This document shows, piece after piece, positions 10,000-20,813 of a stretch of DNA of 64,000 bases (position 1 is its first letter; the number at the start of each line of letters is the position of its first letter). The notes beneath the pieces are model-generated. The model was not told the origin of the DNA and did no database searches. It saw only the letters and a program-made list of their open reading frames with translations. A program made the position numbers and the translations under genes. The DNA comes from Trichobilharzia regenti (taxonomy: Eukaryota; Platyhelminthes; Trematoda; Strigeidida; Schistosomatidae), in contig OX235263.1 of the NCBI GenBank assembly GCA_944472135.2, forward strand, positions 26,837,379 to 26,901,378, read 5' to 3'.

Positions 10000-11420
10000 A
10001 ATCGCACACAATGTTTTTTCTTGTTTAGACAAAGGTGTTAGATATGTTCGTAGCACTTTCCTAAACTACACATCTCCTTTTGACTCTGTACCTAGGGGCC
10101 TTTTGCTAAATAAGCTATCGTTGACACAAACAGGATCCTGGGCTAAGAGTTAGTTGAAATTCTTATTTTTCTGATAGAATGCAGTATACTGTATATAATG
10201 GCAAATCTTATTCTACATCGCTTACAAAATCCAGTGTTCCACAAGGCGCCGTCCTCTCTCCTTTTCTTTTTTCTCCCTTCCTACACGACCCGCCTCATTT
10301 AAACGAAACTAACTTTGTCAAATATGCAGATGATCTGACTGTATCACTCATCGCCTATCACTTCCGAGTCTGACAGCTCCAAACTTAATAGCTTTCTGTT
10401 GGACGTCAGCAAGTGATATTGTGGTGAGAGCAGGCTGCTAGCCGATTGGTTGGCACTAATCTACGTTAAGGTCTAGGTCACTAATATGGGCCGTGAACAA
10501 GGCTGAGTCAACAACCAATCACAGCGAAGTTAACGTGGCAAAATATGATTCGCAGATAGAGAACTCTGTTTGTCAAGGAATCCCGAAGCAACCAATCAGA
10601 AGCCTGCGTTTGTCTACCTAAACAACCAATCAGATGACTGCGCTTGTCTATAATAATGTTGTCTGAAATATGTATAAATACGTGTTGATTTTCATAATAA
10701 AACGATCTGTTGCCTGGCCCTTGTCTTCTGTTGTTACAATATAAGTCAAATGGTCTTATGTTAAATCCTTCCAAATGTCAGGCACTTGACTTTACTTTCA
10801 AGCATCGACGTGACATACATGAACTAGTTAGTTCCCATGATGGCCGCCTGTAGCATAGATGGCACGGAAATTGAAACCAAGTCAAGCATTGAATACCTTG
10901 GATTAGTTCTTTCCTCTGACCCTTCATGGTCCACATCCCACATCTTATCTATCTCTAAGAAAATGTTTCGTCTTACCTCCTACATTAAAAAGTAAAGACA
11001 ATCAGGTATCAACCAACCTTTATTTTTGCAATTTTTAAACTCCTGTATTTTACCTATTGTACTCTATTGCTCTCCATTAATCTTTCCTGGGCTTCTCAAA
11101 AAAGATTATATCATATTACGAAGAGTATTAATTGTTGTGAGTAGGGCTTGTGGTTTGCCATTGTGTGAGCTCGCCAATATTATAGTCGAGAGACACATAA
11201 ATTCCTGTACAAAATGGGCAAAGGCTGTACTATCAGACCCCCTGCATCCCCTCCGTTTATTCACAACTATCCCCTTGTATTTCATCAGGTAGGACGAGAA
11301 GTCAATATAAAAAGTTATATGCTAGTACCACTAAGTACAAAAATTCTACAAAACCCTATTTAGCCCGCATTTTATGTGATGAAGACTCTGTTAGACGTGA
11401 AACTTACAGGTTACTATGTA
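10000..11420 (+). pseudogene. LINE reverse transcriptase, split by LTR
   Basis: Readable blocks are SVPQGAVLSPFLFS (10231-10272), FVKYADDLTVSL with intact catalytic aspartates (10315-10350), SNGLMLNPSKCQ after the LTR, and FLNSCILPIVLYCSPLIFPG with ERHINSCTKWAKAVLSDP. Several stops and frame changes are present. Excising the LTR with one ATAT copy joins the two halves in one frame, apart from a tgg-to-tga change at the insertion point. Confidence 0.8.
10420..10738 (+). mobile_element. solo LTR, 4-bp target duplication
   Basis: 319 bp, TGTGG...TTACA, flanked by ATAT at 10416-10419 and 10739-10742. It contains three ACCAATCA boxes (10514, 10591, 10624), a TATAAATA box (10673-10680) and AATAAA (10696-10701), the layout expected of an LTR with promoter and polyadenylation signal. 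Relatives lie at 4950-5254, 24220-24395, 57951-58258 and 59130-59358. No internal coding region remains anywhere in the window. Confidence 0.88.
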
Positions 11421-11554
11421 ATCAGCAGAGTGAATCGACCCTTTCATCGTTCATCTTTCTGTAATTTTATGGTGTCACACTTTCTATCGTTTAATCGTAA
11501 CTTTGCTATTTTATCTTAGTTGTTGTTACTATTATTACTATAATTCAAAATATA

Positions 11555-11757
11555 GTGCGTCGGTGGCACAGTGGTTAGTACTCTCGCCGACCACGCACAT
11601 GATCCGAGGTTCGATCCCCTGCCGACGCACACTTAATATCTATGGTCGGCCTGCAAAATTTGGGCTACCGACATCCATGCTGAAAATTCCCTACTTATAC
11701 TAATAATACAGTGCGAAATCAAGTGCGTAATCAAAATAAAAAAAGTAAAAATAAAAT
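11555..11757 (+). mobile_element. tRNA-derived SINE, LINE-like tail
   Basis: Starts with a tRNA-like head: 5' GTGCGTC pairs with 3' GACGCAC, box A TGGCACAGTGG, box B GGTTCGATCC. The body (ggtcggcctgcaaaatttgg) and tail (gctgaaaattcc) follow, ending A-rich. Further copies at 39039-39236, 42752-42938 and 51655-51790. The tail matches the CR1/Rex1-like LINE 3' end, so that LINE is the likely source of its replication machinery. Confidence 0.85.
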
Positions 11758-11957
11758 TTTTATACTTTATGCGTATTTTTCTCCGTATGGCATACAGTAT
11801 TTTGCTATGTAGCTGCTATAACAACGTTTTATTATTATTATTATATAATATTTATTTTTATTTTTTTGTGGTTTTTGAGTAAATTAGATGAAATATTGTA
11901 CTGAATGCTGAAAATTCCTTGCTGTATCATTAGTACTGTTTTTGGAATAAAGCAAGT

Positions 11958-12334
11958 TATCATTACTATCATTATCACAATAAACAGTAATGGGCATAAT
12001 ACCTGAATTCTGTGCACAAAGTGAGTTGCAAATTGCATCCTAGTTTCGTTTTCAAGTACTATTTGAACAATGTCTTGATAGCATGTTAGGCTTAGGATAA
12101 GTATTATGATTAGGGTTGTGATTGGAGTTAGTATTTTGGTTATGATAAGAATCAAGGTTAAGGTAAGTATTAAGATCAGGATATTTTGTGATCACCTGTA
12201 TTTTTACTGTGAATAAATACATAGGAGAGAGAGAGAGTATTTGGAACCATTTTGATGCCTGAAAACTGATATTCATCATTGTAATCGGGAAGCATTTTTC
12301 AATAGAGAAAAATATTCCCATTTAGACATTTAGA
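11958..12334. repeat. degenerate ttagg/ggtta-rich tract
   Basis: 12070-12190 holds imperfect repeats around ttagg, gattag and ggttatga units. The rest is AT-rich with no gene seen. Confidence 0.4.
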
Positions 12335-13290
12335 AAGCAGAAAGATTGAGCGAAGAAATATTTACTTTTTAATTAGATATCCAGATCTGGCTCTGGTCTA
12401 ATATAGCTGTAGTATTTTTTATTACAATACACAACATTTTACCATTCAGTATCAACATGTCAATAGGGTGATAATTAACGAGGAAAATTAATACACACAA
12501 TTAAAAGGTAGAAATGGTTGCAACACATGGATTGTGTTGTGCATAATTTTGGAAACAATGAAGAGTAATTAAGGAATAAGCGTGTGCACAGGTTGATTAT
12601 GTAACAGATTATTAAAGATAATAAAACGATTTGGACAGTGATTACTTGTAGTGGAAGATAAAGTAGTCAGAAAAATATTATAATAATTTGAACAATTATA
12701 ACTTTTGAAGGTAATGGGTGAGCGGGGCGGGGGCGAAGTAGACCAGTTTATACATTTATGTAACCATGGCCAAAGTAAGGAGAATAGCTGTACAAATTTC
12801 TACTGAACACATAGGTTCAGCTTCTTCAGATGGATTCCTATTACGTCAGCTGGATGTCGAAGTCAAACTCGTGAAGCAAAAAATTAGGACTAGTAGGAAT
12901 ACGATAAATAATTTTTAAATGCTGTATTAACGTCCACCTTATGCTCATTATCTACAAGATGTGTTAAAAATAAACCTACAAATAGATCTCGTTTGTCCCT
13001 TGTTTTACCACGCTGGACGATGTTCGGCAATACGTTGATGAACCTCCTGGAGATGAGGATCTAATTGAAAAGTAAATATTTCTTCGCTGAATCCTCTCTA
13101 CTTTCGTCTTGTGTGTATTTCACTATTATTATGTTAAGGTTTCTAGTAAATAAACTGCTCCTGATGTAAAAAACATAACATGTCCTATAATCTGACGAAT
13201 GCTAAGAGAGAAGACAAGTAGTTCAGCGAAGAGTCTCTTTTCGGCGAATCATTTTCATAGCTGTACAATCGCAAATATATATGGTTATTT
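12335..13290. repeat. dispersed PLE 3'-end motifs, inverted
   Basis: Three copies of the PLE-end hairpin motif: 12335-12400 (minus), 13040-13095 (plus) and 13205-13290 (minus). The first two share the specific hairpin AAGTAAATATTTCTT in opposite orientation. The intervening ~640 bp has no recognised coding potential. Confidence 0.45.
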
Positions 13291-13764
13291 TGTGTGTGTG
13301 TGTATACATTAAATTTGTCAAACGAAAATACAATTAGTAGGTTCAGATGAATTGGATGTTGATAAGAGGATAGCAACAAAAGTGATGAGTTGTCATAAAT
13401 GATTGTTAAATAAGAGTTACGTAATGGCATGAATAGTTTGATGAATGAGTTGTGCTCAAAGGGTGTACATGGAAACAAAATAATATACAGAATTACACAA
13501 GGGTTTTAAGTTAGAAAAAGCATACAAACAGAAGTAAGGTCAAATCAACAAACAAAGAAAGTTAGGTCAAATCAAAGGAGTAGTTACCATGCGAGTAAAA
13601 GTGGTTGGATAATTTTTGTATGCATAGTTCTGGTTCCTCAACTGATACAAAGTCACTGGTGCAGTAGCACACCATAGTCGGTATTCTTTATGTTTGCCTT
13701 AATTGAAAGCAAATATTTCTTAAATTAACTTTTCATTCACTTAATTCACTGTCTGCATACTGTT
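13291..13764. other. unassigned sequence
   Basis: Contains a short (GT)n tract near 13292-13304; no gene or family recognised. Confidence 0.4.
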
Positions 13765-13930
13765 AGATGGTTGAAGGCAGCCGATAGGAAAACGTGGACC
13801 TAGGTTTCGTGCTTGTTAGCACTCATCAGAAAAGAGATGTCTGCAATATTGACGGGATTTACATCCATTTTGAGACTGAAACTTGCACTCACAGTGTTTA
13901 CCACTGAGCTATTCGACTTTTTGACTGATC
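13765..13930 (-). mobile_element. tRNA-derived SINE with hammerhead (Smα-like)
   Basis: Minus strand: tRNA-like box A TAGCTCAGTGG near 13910, weak box B, then a hammerhead region (13790-13835) and the terminal segment ending near ccatctaaca. Relatives at 16195-16425, 43395-43530 and 53280-53440. Smα-type pol III retroposons of schistosomes are known to carry hammerheads; the assignment to Smα itself is by resemblance. Confidence 0.75.
13790..13835 (-). ncRNA. hammerhead ribozyme, core intact, stem I lost
   Basis: CTGATGA (13823-13829), stem II GTGC/GCAC with a TAACAA loop (13809-13822), GAAA (13805-13808), palindromic stem III ACCTAGGT and a GTC cleavage triplet. All core positions fit the consensus, but the stem I flanks (CTTTT / CACGT) do not pair, so activity is doubtful. 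Confidence 0.75.
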
Positions 13931-13984
13931 TCCTGTAGTTCTAACTCTAATGGATACTTTTTAATTGAACACTAATTAATTTTA

Positions 13985-15385
13985 ATTAATACTAAGCTCC
14001 TGTCAACGCCAAGCAAAATCCTGAGTCGCATCATCCTGAAGAGAATAAAGGACGCAGTGGAGACAGAACGCCGACTAGAACAAGCTGGATTCAGGAAAGG
14101 CAGGCAAATCATTTACTGACCAAATTGCAACTCTACGCATCATCATCACAGAACAAAGCATGGAATGGCAATCAAACCTCTACCTCAACTTTATAGACTT
14201 TGAGAAGGCCTTCGACAGCGTTGACCATGAAGTAATTTGGAAATTACTTGAGTACTACGGCACCCAGCGCCCAAATATTCATCAACCTTATTCAACAGCT
14301 GTACGACAAAGGCGGCACCTGCCAAGTGATCCACATCGGAAAACTCAGCGATGCGTTTGGAGTTAACACAGGACTCAGTCAGACAAGGGTGCCTGCCTAT
14401 TATCACCAATGATATTCCTAATTGTGGTGCACTGACTGGATTATGCGTCAGATAGTGAGTGGGAAACGAGAAGACAGGGATATCCTGGACCGCCCGACGT
14501 GAAGAACCTAGAAGACCTGGATTTCGCGCGTGGATGATTTATGTTCAATTTCACACAAAATCCAAGACTTACAAGGGAAACGCGACCGACAAACTGGTCG
14601 AAGAAGCAGCCAGCGAAGACAGGACTCCAAGTGAACACAGACAAGACGGAGGTTATGAAAATAACCAACCAACAACAGCAGCAACGTCCAGCGCCAATCA
14701 CCATCAACGGGAGGGATTTGAAAGAGGTTACTTCATTCACTTATCTAGTGAGCATTGTCTCAGCTACAGGTAGTCGGAACTTATGGGGATGTCAAATCGA
14801 ACGAGAATCGGGAAGGCAAGAAACACATTCGTCAGCCTGAAATCAATCTGGAAATCTTCGTCACTCAGCATCAACAACAAAATTAGGGTTTTCAATACAA
14901 ACAACGTCAAGTCAGTCAGTTCTTCTATACGGAACGGATCAGAAACGTGGCGGGCGGGTCACAAAGAATATTTCCAACAGCCTGTTGCAAACAACTGTCT
15001 TCGCTGTCTCTGTACTGAAGATCAGATGGCCGGGCTGGGAGGAATGACCAACAAGAAACTATGGGAACAAACAAAACAAGAATCAACCAATCGGCCAACA
15101 AATATGCAGGAGAAAGTGGAGATGGTTCGGACACTCGTTGAGGAGACCGCTGGGTGACATTGCGCGTCAGGCCATTGCTCGAGTGGAACACGACAGAATG
15201 GGAAGCGCCGAGTGGGACGTCAGTGCAAGGGTGACATGGAGGGGATCGTGTGAAGAGGAGTTGAAAGAGTATGGACTAACATGGATGCAGGTGAAAAGTA
15301 CAGCAGAAGGAAGACAGAAGTGGCAAGTGGAGACGTGGAGTTGAAGCCCTATGTTCCACTAGGAACCCAAGGGAGCAATAATAAT
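13985..15385 (+). pseudogene. RTE-clade LINE fragment (SR2-like), decayed
   Basis: Plus-strand copy starting inside the reverse transcriptase (SKILSRIIL block near 14012). LYLNFIDFEKAFDSVDHEVI (14178-14237) keeps the first catalytic aspartate. It shares the 4-nt insertion before the catalytic pair (14529-14532), then YFIHLSSEH/FTYLVSIVSATG frames, LRCLCTEDQMAG and the C-terminal RVTWRGSCEEELKEYG. It ends in the family tail near 15345-15385. At least four frame changes. Confidence 0.88.
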
Positions 15386-15718
15386 TAGCAGTAATTAGTA
15401 TCACCTGTCTTGACATGATGTTGGATGGTTGAAGGTGATTGACATTGCAAACTTGACTGACTCGATTCAGTCTGTACCAAACCAAGTCCTATATGCATGA
15501 TATTAATTTGTACCTAATGAACAATAAAAAGCATGTATGCATACTGTTGTAGCCAAATAGATGTTTCTTCTCAGCTAGTAGTTTATGCAATGTTGGTAGT
15601 TTTTCACCGATCCCCTAAAATATAAAAATCAACAGGAGTATAAATAATGTTACCTATCGAAAAAATTATCCCGTACCAATTTGTGTGAATTTTATACATA
15701 AATTGTGAATCATTGCTT
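15386..15718. other. short SINE remnant and unassigned sequence
   Basis: 15418-15450 resembles the terminal segment of the hammerhead SINE at 13765-13800 (gatggttgaagg). The rest is unassigned. Confidence 0.35.
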
Positions 15719-16145
15719 TAGAAACGTCAGTTCAAATCGTCAACAACACTTGCCAGTGTTGTTAAATTCACATTTAATGAAAAGCAGCAATATTCCGATT
15801 CTAAAACATCTGATGCACTAAAGAAAAAAACGTGGCAACCTTCTCAAATCACTGAGTTGCCTCAGTTTCCTATCCATAAAAATGTACCGATTTTACTACA
15901 TTTCTAATTACCAAAGATGTTTGCAATCTATACCCGTACACAATTTCAAACAACTTTCTACATACCGCTGCGAATTTCTTTTGAGGGAAAACGATGAAGA
16001 ACATTGTGGATTAGCATTGAAGCGTACTTCAGATGGAATATTATTGTTCAAGATGGGTCATTATACCCTATTAAATCACTTGAAGATTCTGCAAAGGGGG
16101 GGGTGTAAATACCTTGCAGTGAAAAATGCTCAGAATTCTGCATAA
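15719..16145 (+). pseudogene. possible broken host gene or exon, unrecognised
   Basis: Codons 15720-15906 (KRQFKSSTTLASVVKFTFNE onward, ending in a stop) and the overlapping frame 15882-16145 (YRFYYISNYQRCLQ ... CEFLLRENDEEHCGLALK) look like one protein split by a one-base frame change near 15880. Composition is protein-like and matches no transposon family seen here. It follows a ttgctttag that could be a splice acceptor, so a live exon, a pseudogene or chance are all possible. Function unknown. Confidence 0.3.
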
Positions 16146-16194
16146 TGTACTGACACATATATAAAGTACTTTCATTGGACACTGGTCAGTAACT

Positions 16195-16425
16195 AGTGCG
16201 ATATGTGTAGTCCTTTGTTTAATGCAGACTGTATTCTAACAGTCAGGTTTGCAATGTAGTAACGTCTCTGACTGCACCAATGGGTGACGCGGTTTCGGAT
16301 CTCAGAAGAGATATGAGTTTCTTGAAGCCATTTGCAGATACGTCTTGCTAACTGCTGAGTGCCAACTAGCACGAAATCTAGGTCGAAGGCTTCCTGTGAC
16401 CGATTGCCTCCAACCATTTAAAATC
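16195..16425 (+). mobile_element. hammerhead SINE (Smα-like), decayed
   Basis: Plus strand. Stem II GTGC-CAACTA-GCAC, GAAA, stem III ATCTAGGT and the GTC triplet are preserved at about 16351-16384, but the CTGANGA block is disrupted (CTAACTGCTGA). The end (gattgcctccaaccat) matches other copies in the opposite orientation. Confidence 0.65.
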
Positions 16426-16429
16426 ATCA

Positions 16430-17490
16430 TTTATTTTTCTATCGATAAAGGCGAACTGTTTAGACACTTTTTATTAGATCTTTTGCGTTATTCCCTGTCA
16501 GTACAGAATAAATAATACCATATTATACAAAATCTTTTAATTTCTGATAAAATTAAGGATACCCCCTTTATTAGTGACTTCATCCAAATAAAAACAAGTG
16601 CAAAAGCAAAACATTTTTTCTCTAAATACAAAGAAACGAAATAATATTGGTAGATAAAGCTATAGCTATATACTTCTCACATCAGCCAGTAGCACATATA
16701 GAGGTGACCTCAGCTCTGAATGGCCATTTCTCTTGAATGGGGCGAGTTCATCAGCAGTCGAATGAGTTCAAACCAATCCATTTTTTTCTGACTAGTTACT
16801 TGGGTGAACTGGTAACACCAGAGATCGAATTCACAATTCGCAAATTAGTTTCCAGTTTACAATGTACACGATTCAATGATTTGACGTTTTCACCAGGATT
16901 TCCTTTGGACACCAAGGTATTCAGATCATACATAGTATGTGATCTGCGAGATACCACAAGTGATAGTCAAGAAGCCAAGCATAACTGCATAAAACTTTAT
17001 GTATACTACTGATTGATTGAGATGAGTAGCTGATATCGTTCGTATCCACTGGGAATACAGAAAAACCATATCTGACCACTATTTTTTGCCTACTTTTAGA
17101 TCCATTTGGAACAAAGGGTTTCAAATTTTGAGATCTCAGCGGAGATGGTGTCTTTTTCATTGGTAGTTTGGTAGCCTCACACTCAGCTTACTTTCTTTCA
17201 CGAGCTTATTAACTTAAAGTGAACTAGGTGATGTTTAAGTGTTAGTCAGCTTGGAAGCGAATGTGGAACTTGCCTCTACGGAATTACTGACAAACAGTCT
17301 GATAACACCAGAATGATTTATTCTATCACTAATCTTCTGTTTATATTACTCGTCCAAATCAGCCAGTAGTATATCACTATACGAATTTATGTTTGCTCTC
17401 TTCATGATCATTTACGGTATCCAGCAGATCACATAGATTCTGATTTCAATAGTTTGGTTTACGAAGAAAATCGTCAATGGAATTTCGTCA
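16430..17490. other. dispersed repeat and unassigned sequence
   Basis: 16670-17050 shares phrases (catcagccagtag, gatttcctttggac) with 51480-52020, partly inverted, so it is probably a decayed dispersed repeat. The frames at 16737-17012 and 16921-17160 look fortuitous. Confidence 0.35.
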
Positions 17491-17514
17491 CTAGAACTGT
17501 GTACATTTATTATT

Positions 17515-18115
17515 CATTAAGCTCCAAGGAACCCTGATGGAAAACGGTTTCATAGTCAAGAATCCAAAATCAAAGAAGACTTCCAAACAAGTCCTATCCG
17601 TCCTGAAGAAGATACTTCTGTTTAATCTAGATTTCAAAGATGACATTGAAGCAGAAATCCCTCGTAAACGCCTCCGCAAATATCTGAGGAAAAAATGCTT
17701 TGCCGCAAGCCTACGACTGACGTTTTCCTGCAGGAAACTGTTCAACCAGAACTCGAAAGATCAGCCATCGTATTTGGCTACATCAACGTGCATATACCAG
17801 TTTACTTGTTCTTGAGGAGCTGAGTACATCGGCCGTACGATGTACCAACTTGAAAAACGCGCTCGTGAACACTATCCAGCCTAACTAGTAAAATGTGTAT
17901 ATAGTTCAGTGACAGAAAATTTGGTCAATTCAGGACATTCAGGGCCTTTCGAAAAATCCTTCAAAATAATACACAAGATTCGATCAAGCTTATCAAAGGG
18001 AGTAAAACTAAAACATCTGGGCATGGCCGAGGCACTAGCTATACAAAAGCTCAAACCCACGCTTTGTATCCAAAAGAAATACGTTCAACCTTTTTCCCTA
18101 CTATGGCCTTCATAA
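17515..18115 (+). pseudogene. PLE linker and GIY-YIG endonuclease, broken
   Basis: Linker codons (LFNLDFKDDIEAEIPRKRLR, then FAASLRLTFSCRKLF) lead into STCIYQFTCS, an in-frame TGA at 17815-17817, then AEYIGRTMYQLEKRAREHYP, a TAA, and VTENLVNSGHSGPFEKSFKI to CIQKKYVQPFSLLWPS. Same lineage as 25856-26482 and 36720-38072 (YQF-C-CGA.YIGR signature). Stops at the glycine before YIG and after the REHYPA block inactivate it. Confidence 0.85.
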
Positions 18116-18690
18116 ACAGATAATTCTTTTAATAGTGACTATCCCACTGCCTTTCTTGCCCAAACTTCCTGTTTATTCATGTTATTTTTAAGTTTTTCTT
18201 AATCCCTATTTACACTACCATACCATATCCGAACTTCCTGTCCATTTTGTCATTTTATTATTTCTACATATTTAATCCCTGATTGCATAAACAATTATTC
18301 GTCACATTAGTTATGATCCCATTAGATTTTTTACCCAAACAACCTGTCTACTTTTGTTATATCCACATTTCTAACCCCCAATTGCACAATAAGTCAATAT
18401 TCTCAGTAATTAAAATGCTGCCTTGTCTGAGCTTTATACTTTTTCCGGTTTATTATGAGATTTTAATTCCTAATTGTTATTTTGTTTAATCTAACCCTTG
18501 AATGGAAATTATTTTGGAACTTTCCCACCCATTTATTATAATTACACGAATGTACAGCCTAGTTGATGACTTCGTTGAAAAGGGAATTTTCTTCGCGGCA
18601 ACTGTCTCTTTATTATCCCCTATTAATGTTCCCTTGGAGTCCGAAAAGGATATATGGCTTCAGCAGCACATCTCTATTTTCTCTTCAATT
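18116..18690 (+). repeat. PLE 3' flank with conserved hairpin
   Basis: T-rich 3' flank ending in the hairpin motif at 18550-18625 (TGTACAGC, GTTGAAAAGGG, TTTTCTTCGC). Frames at 18283-18708 are low-complexity. Confidence 0.5.
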
Positions 18691-18699
18691 TTCTGCTGT

Positions 18700-19735
18700 T
18701 CTCTCTAGTTTGCCCCATGATTGACGATACCCTCTAATCTTCCCCTTCGAACAACCTCCTCCATGTAACTTTTGGACCAAAACCAAACTCGTCGTTGCCT
18801 ATTCGATTTCCACTCGGGTACCCACAGTCCAATGTCATTCAACAGTCTCCTTAGCGTATGTCTAGTTCATTTCCATTTACCTCTACATATTTGTTGAGCA
18901 ATAGGTTTTCGATCGGTTCGTTCACAAAGCTTCTTGTTGTTAATTCTTTTGGGTTAACCATTCGATATTTGGTATGCTGCGAAGGCAGATATTGATAAAA
19001 GTATTTAGCTTGTTGGGATATGTTTTTTGTGACGTACTAAGTTTCTGTCCCATATAGATTAAATTACTTGAAACCTGCTGAAAATCCGAATTCCGTTCCT
19101 TATGCTGTGGACTGCATAAGATATCTCAACTGATTTCGGGGTGATGAAGGTCTCCTTTCTGCCGACAGACTGTAGTTGGAACTATGCTTCCAAGGAAGTA
19201 ACCTCTTTCAAACTTATTCCATCGATAGCTATTTTTGTTGCTAGTCAGTGGCTGCCTTCATCGCCTTCATTTTCTCTATGTTCATTTAAAGTTCGGTCTT
19301 TACTGCTTCTCCTTCCAGCTTATCGGTCTTCATCTGTAGGTTTTCCAGTTTGTGCGATGTTACACATAGATCATCTACGAAATTCAGACTCTCTCGGGTC
19401 TTCCTATCACTTCAGCGTATTCTTTTCATCTCGCACGTCACAATCTGACGCATAATCCAGTCCATCACAATTAGGAATATCATCGGTGATAATTAAATAG
19501 GCATTGTCTTTCTCCTGTATTAACTTCGAATACCTCAATGAGTTTTCCGTTTTGCATCACCTGATGAGTGGTAGTGTTATCTATCTAATGAATGAAGTTG
19601 ATAAAGATTTAGATCACTTCATAGTGTTGAAGGAGTTTCCGAATTACTTCTTGGTCAACGCTATTAAAGGCGCCTTCATAGTTGTACCCTGCAAATTTCC
19701 AACTAGTATGAAAATTTGGGAATTCGAAATAAAGT
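18700..19735 (-). pseudogene. RTE-clade LINE fragment (SR2-like), decayed
   Basis: Minus-strand reverse transcriptase half. The complement of 19367-19395 reads NFVDDLCV, the catalytic block, without the 4-nt insertion found in four other copies, followed by the SIVPTTVCR..V and C-terminal W-rich blocks (18760-18960). It is more diverged than the copies at 2330 and 13985, consistent with an older insertion. Confidence 0.75.
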
Positions 19736-19769
19736 AAGTAATTATAAGTAACTATAAAATTTCATGCAA

Positions 19770-20813
19770 TTCTTCCTATTGGTAGTCTAGAACAAACAAG
19801 GTTAAAATCTGCAATCAGTCAGACAAACTTCTACACCAGGTATGTCGATGTTACTTTCGTTATTTGAAATCTTTTGAATGATGCATCTCAAGTAATAGAA
19901 GTCTTGAACAGCGCCCACCCTAGTATTAAGTTTACAATGGAGTATGAAGAAGAAGAGAAGTTCCATTTCCTGGACTTGGGTATCCAACGATATATAAAGA
20001 CGGCAAAATCATAAGATATATACACAGAAAATAGACCTGGAGGGCGGTTTATCTTAACTTCAAAAGCTTCTGCCCTATAAGTTACAAAAAGGGATTGTTG
20101 AGAACATTATTTGATCGTTTGAGGAAACTGTGTTCAGAAGAAAAGATTGAGGAAGAGCTATCCATTGTGGAGAAATGCCTACGCAACAACGGTTACCCAC
20201 AAAAGTTCATCAACAAGTATGGGAGACGTCATGTTGAAAAATTGAAAAGCAGCACAGTAGATGTAAAAAGCCTATCTTTCTGCAGTTTGCATTCAAAGGT
20301 GATGATACGGCTAGTAGAATAAGATGCAGACTGAACGCTGCCCTGGAAAGAACATATACAGCTGTCAAGCGTGTATGTGTTTATCAAACAACTAGTTGTT
20401 TGGGACAATCAAAAGTGGACAAATACCCACCTCATGTTACCTCCAACTGTGTCTACCAATTTACATGTACGTGTCAAGGCACATACATTGGAAGAACAGA
20501 GAGAAGGGTTAGTGTCCGTACTGTACTATACTGTACAACACTGCGTGATTTATTAAAATAAAATCTTATCCATAATGGGGTTAGTGGCCGCATTTATGAA
20601 CACATACCAAAGAACTTGAGACTGAGAAGTTTACAAGCACTAAACAGTGCGATTGCTCGTCATCTATTGGACACCGGTAATATTGTAGACAACTTGAAGT
20701 CGTTTAAAATAATCAACAAGCAAAAGAAACCTAGCTTGCTACGCTTTGCTGAAGCAATTGCCATCACACGACACTTAAACCAAATCTATGTGCGCAGAAA
20801 GAGACAGTGGTGA
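19770..20813 (+). pseudogene. PLE reverse transcriptase end plus endonuclease
   Basis: FYTRYVDVTFVI (19830-19865) is the PLE catalytic motif with the second aspartate of YVDD replaced by Val. FHFLDLGIQRY follows, then the linker (LSIVEKCLRNNGYPQKFIN), CVYQFTCTCQGTYIGRTERR and, after a 59-bp insertion, RIYEHIPKNL, NSAIARHLLDTG, SFKIINKQ and RFAEAIAI to the stop near 20811. Frameshifts lie around 19870 and 20310. The lineage is the same as the C-terminal fragment at 29240. Confidence 0.85.
20519..20577 (+). mobile_element. 59-bp PLE-end insertion with 13-bp TSD
   Basis: Flanked by gggttagtgtccg (20506-20518) and gggttagtggccg (20578-20590), one mismatch. The insert matches only the extreme end of another PLE lineage (compare 23487-23545 and 49045-49100: CACTGTGTGATTTAT, AAAATCTTATC). 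It behaves like an extremely 5'-truncated PLE insertion. Confidence 0.75.

Larger units (their letters stand above)
9990..11957 (+). mobile_element. CR1/Rex1-like LINE with nested LTR and SINE
   Basis: Plus-strand relative of the LINE at 61-1576, truncated near the palm domain and ending in the ggaataaagc tail at about 11957. Two later insertions interrupt it: a solo LTR (10420-10738) in the reverse transcriptase and a tRNA SINE (about 11555-11757) in the 3' untranslated region. The minus-strand relative at 33110-33440 lacks the SINE and so preserves the empty site. Confidence 0.85.

Noticed and set aside
11555..11630. Candidate functional tRNA gene
   Set aside because: The acceptor stem and boxes A/B are good, but the T and anticodon arms do not fold properly and the head continues into a SINE body seen at three other loci.
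12070..12190. Interstitial telomere-like repeat
   Set aside because: ttagg units are too irregular and no TTAGGG array is present.
13000..13065. Short frame ending QYVDEPPGDEDLIEK resembling a protein C-terminus
   Set aside because: Only ~25 codons after a stop, and the DNA overlaps the PLE-end hairpin motif also present at 12335-12400, so it is noncoding repeat.
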